Of a DNA stretch of 7,721 nt, positions 5,528 through 7,721 are shown piece by piece. Each line of letters opens with the position of its first letter. The first letter of the stretch is position 1. The notes under the pieces are model-generated. The model had not been told where the DNA came from. It made no database searches and worked only from the letters and a program-made list of their open reading frames with translations. The DNA is taken from positions 1 through 7,721 of the forward strand of contig JAUVPN010000124.1 of the NCBI GenBank assembly GCA_030598645.1, in the 5' to 3' direction. Position numbers and translations under genes: made by a program. Origin of the DNA: Hyphomicrobium sp. GTDB taxonomy: Bacteria; Pseudomonadota; Alphaproteobacteria; Rhizobiales; Hyphomicrobiaceae.

Positions 5528-7721
5528 TCAAGCGCGAATCTCGCCACCTGTCGCCTTTCTCACTGCGGAGACCACCTTTTGCCCCACCGCTTCGATGTCC
5601 TTGTCTGTAAGAGTTCTAGCGGTCGGCTGCAGCGTTACCTCGATGGCGAGTGATTTCTTGCCTTCTTCAGCAAGGTTGCCGCCCGCAAAAACATCGAACA
5701 CGGTGACGTCTTGGATGAGCGCCTTGTCGGCACTGGCTGCCGCGCGTATCACGTCGCCAGCCGCAACGGACTGGTCAAGAACGAAGGCGAAGTCGCGCCG
5801 CACTGGTAGCAATTCAGCGGAATCGAGTGGGGGTTTGGCACGGCTCTTTCGCTTCTCAGGCGGCAGCGCGTCGACATAGATCTCAAAGCCGACTACTGGC
5901 GGAGCCACGTCAAGCGCCTTCAGCGTCGCGGGATGAAACTCGCCGAAATGTGCCAATATGAGCTTCGGCCCCAGCCGCAGCGTGCCAGAATGCCCAGGAT
6001 GGAACCAGGCCGGTGCATCGCGCGTGATTTGCGCCTTGCTGGGGTCAAGGCCCAGCGCGTTAATCACAGCGAACACGTCGGCCTTGGCGTCGAAAACATC
6101 CACCTCGCCGCATGCGCCATTCCAATCGCGCCCACTGCCGACAAGCTTTGCAGTGCCGGCGCGCACACCGGATGCCGCGAGGTATTGATCCTCCGGGTTT
6201 TCGCCGCGGTAGGCTTGCCCCAACTCGAAGAGTGCTGCATCTGCAAAGCCGCGATCGCGATTGCGCCGCATAGCCGTGAGCAGACCCGGCAGTAGACTCG
6301 GACGCATGCACGACATCTCGATCGAGATCGGGTTTGCAAGTTCTAATGCGTCCGCGCTGCCGCCAAAGACTTGTGCGTCACTGCGAGGGATGAATGACCA
6401 AGTGATCGCCTCGATAAGCCCGCGGGCGCCAAGCGTACGACGGGCGCGCCGCGCCCGGCGCTGTCGCTCCGTCAGAACCGCACGCGCGATGCCCGTTGTG
6501 CGCGACAGAGGTGTCGATGGCACGCGGTCGAGGCCAGCGATACGCACCACCTCTTCGACGAGATCTGCAGCTCCATGGATATCTGGCCGCCACGTCGGCA
6601 CCGAAACCTCAAACGTTGTGCCCTTAGCCTCCACTGTGAAACCCAGCCGTTCGAGGATTTGCGTGATCTCAGAGTCGCTGAGCTTTAGGCCTGTGAGCTT
6701 TAAGACGCGGCCAACATCGAAGCTGATGACCCGTTTTGTCTCAGGTGCCTGGCCAGCAACTTTCTTCTTGGAAGGCTGCCCACCAGTCAACTCCACGATC
6801 ATCTCAGTTGCTAGATCCAGGCCCGGCTCAATTGAGGCCGGATCGACACCGCGCTCAAAGCGATAGCGCGCGTCGGTCACGAGTCCGGTCTTGCGGCCCG
6901 TCGCGGCCGTGCGCAGAGGGTCGAAATAAGCACATTCGATGAGCACGTTTGTCGTTTCATCTGTCGAACCCGACGCTTCACCACCAATGATGCCGCCGAA
7001 ACCCAGTGGTCCATTGTCGTCGGCGATAACGCACATCGTACTGTCAGGGTTGTAGCTTTTGCCGTCGAGCCCCAGGAACGTTTCTCCTGGGTTGCCGAGC
7101 CGAACGCACACAGCGCCCTTAAGCTTGTCTGCATCGTAAACATGCAACGGCCGGCCGCGATCCTGACTAATGTAGTTTGTCACATCGACCAGTGCATTGA
7201 TCGGACGCAGGCCAACAGCGCGCAGGCGATTTTGCATCCAAGCCGGAGACGGTCCATTCTTGACGCCGCGTACGTATCTCCCTGCGAAAATGGGACACGC
7301 GTTGGCCGTTTCCTTGGAAAACTCAAGCTTGATTGTAATCGGGCAATCGAATGTGCCCTCTATCTGACCAATTTTCCGCTCTGGCTTGAGCTTTCCCATT
7401 CCAGCGGCCGCGAGATCGCGCGCAATGCCACGCACGCCGGTACAATCTGGACGATTAGGCGTAAGGTTCACCTCGATCAAGGGATCGGCAAGTCCCATGA
7501 CATCGATGTAACGCTCGCCCACATGGCCTTCCATCTCCGGCGCAAGCTCGATGATGCCCTCATGCGCATCTGAAAGCTCCAACTCGCGCTCGGAGACAAG
7601 CATGCCGTTGGAGACGACGCCGCGCACGGGTCGCTTTTCCAGCGTTATGCCAGTACCTGGGACGACGGTGCCAAGCGGTGCAAACACGCCCACCATGCCA
7701 GCCTTGGCGTTGGGCGCGCCG
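5528..7721 (-). CDS. pheT: Phenylalanyl-tRNA synthetase beta subunit, N-terminus cut by window edge
   Basis: PheT is the large subunit of the alpha2beta2 enzyme that charges tRNA-Phe. It handles tRNA binding and editing of mischarged Tyr. The frame is open to the right edge: codons before the internal Met at 7696 read GAPNAKAG, the conserved segment within the N-terminal tRNA-binding (OB) domain. That Met is therefore not the start, and roughly 80-90 residues are missing. Counting from 7696, the OB-domain tail with GMLVSERELELSD is at 31-43. The B3/B4 editing region covers about 85-300, with LRPINALVDVTNY (163-175), GGIIGGEASG (234-243) and DARYRFERGVDP (275-286). B5 covers about 322-395, with VPTWRPDIHGAADLVEEVVR (366-385). 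The catalytic-like core covers about 405-610. A C-terminal anticodon-binding (FDX-ACB) domain covers about 627-722, with PVRRDFAFVLD. There are no frameshifts. pheS is expected just beyond the right edge in the usual pheST order. Confidence 0.97.
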   Translation of the reverse strand, partial: GAPNAKAGMVGVFAPLGTVVPGTGITLEKRPVRGVVSNGMLVSERELELSDAHEGIIELAPEMEGHVGERYIDVMGLADPLIEVNLTPNRPDCTGVRGIARDLAAAGMGKLKPERKIGQIEGTFDCPITIKLEFSKETANACPIFAGRYVRGVKNGPSPAWMQNRLRAVGLRPINALVDVTNYISQDRGRPLHVYDADKLKGAVCVRLGNPGETFLGLDGKSYNPDSTMCVIADDNGPLGFGGIIGGEASGSTDETTNVLIECAYFDPLRTAATGRKTGLVTDARYRFERGVDPASIEPGLDLATEMIVELTGGQPSKKKVAGQAPETKRVISFDVGRVLKLTGLKLSDSEITQILERLGFTVEAKGTTFEVSVPTWRPDIHGAADLVEEVVRIAGLDRVPSTPLSRTTGIARAVLTERQRRARRARRTLGARGLIEAITWSFIPRSDAQVFGGSADALELANPISIEMSCMRPSLLPGLLTAMRRNRDRGFADAALFELGQAYRGENPEDQYLAASGVRAGTAKLVGSGRDWNGACGEVDVFDAKADVFAVINALGLDPSKAQITRDAPAWFHPGHSGTLRLGPKLILAHFGEFHPATLKALDVAPPVVGFEIYVDALPPEKRKSRAKPPLDSAELLPVRRDFAFVLDQSVAAGDVIRAAASADKALIQDVTVFDVFAGGNLAEEGKKSLAIEVTLQPTARTLTDKDIEAVGQKVVSAVRKATGGEIRA

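Noticed and set aside
6261..6866. 201-codon plus-strand frame opposite pheT, rich in Arg and Ser
   Set aside because: Composition typical of an antisense shadow of a GC-rich gene; pheT motifs are intact across the interval.
7142..7573. 143-codon plus-strand frame opposite pheT
   Set aside because: Wholly inside the conserved pheT frame with no recognisable domain.
1..7721. CRISPR arrays, tRNA or rRNA genes, insertion sequences, attachment sites
   Set aside because: No regularly spaced repeats, cloverleaf, transposase frame or terminal inverted repeats were seen on either strand.

Overview
The window looks like ordinary chromosomal DNA of an alphaproteobacterium, most likely of the Hyphomicrobiales (Rhizobiales) or a close relative. 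The DNA is moderately GC-rich, judged by eye and not computed. The main clue is an MbfA-type ferritin-like/VIT iron exporter gene with an Irr-type iron control element just upstream, a pairing typical of that group. No phage, transposon, CRISPR, integron or toxin-antitoxin signature was seen, and every long reading frame on the opposite strand of a recognised gene looks like a shadow.

Layout from left to right. (1) lepA (elongation factor 4) is on the minus strand and loses its C-terminal part at the left edge. (2) A divergent regulatory gap of about 150 bases holds a near-perfect ICE palindrome and a strong hairpin in the lepA leader. (3) mbfA is on the plus strand. (4) A short gap with a nested inverted repeat follows. 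(5) Next is a plus-strand secreted GH103/MltB-type lytic transglycosylase with a Pro/Ala/Thr-rich linker and a C-terminal peptidoglycan-binding domain. (6) It converges, with a 25-base gap, on ndh (type II NADH dehydrogenase) on the minus strand. (7) Upstream of ndh is a 359-base stretch holding a probable small single-pass membrane protein gene. (8) pheT (phenylalanyl-tRNA synthetase beta subunit) is on the minus strand and runs off the right edge, missing roughly its first 80-90 residues.

The genes do not form one system. pheT, the small ORF and ndh are co-directional on the minus strand, but gaps and a hairpin separate them, so co-transcription is uncertain. The most informative region is lepA/mbfA. 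There the ICE motif predicts iron-responsive repression by Irr, and the encoded MbfA appears to have lost three of the six expected di-iron ligands of its ferritin-like domain while keeping its membrane VIT domain. That combination, an iron-regulated exporter with a degenerate ferroxidase-like domain, is the best candidate for something unusual. I found no strong evidence for a wholly new multi-gene system.
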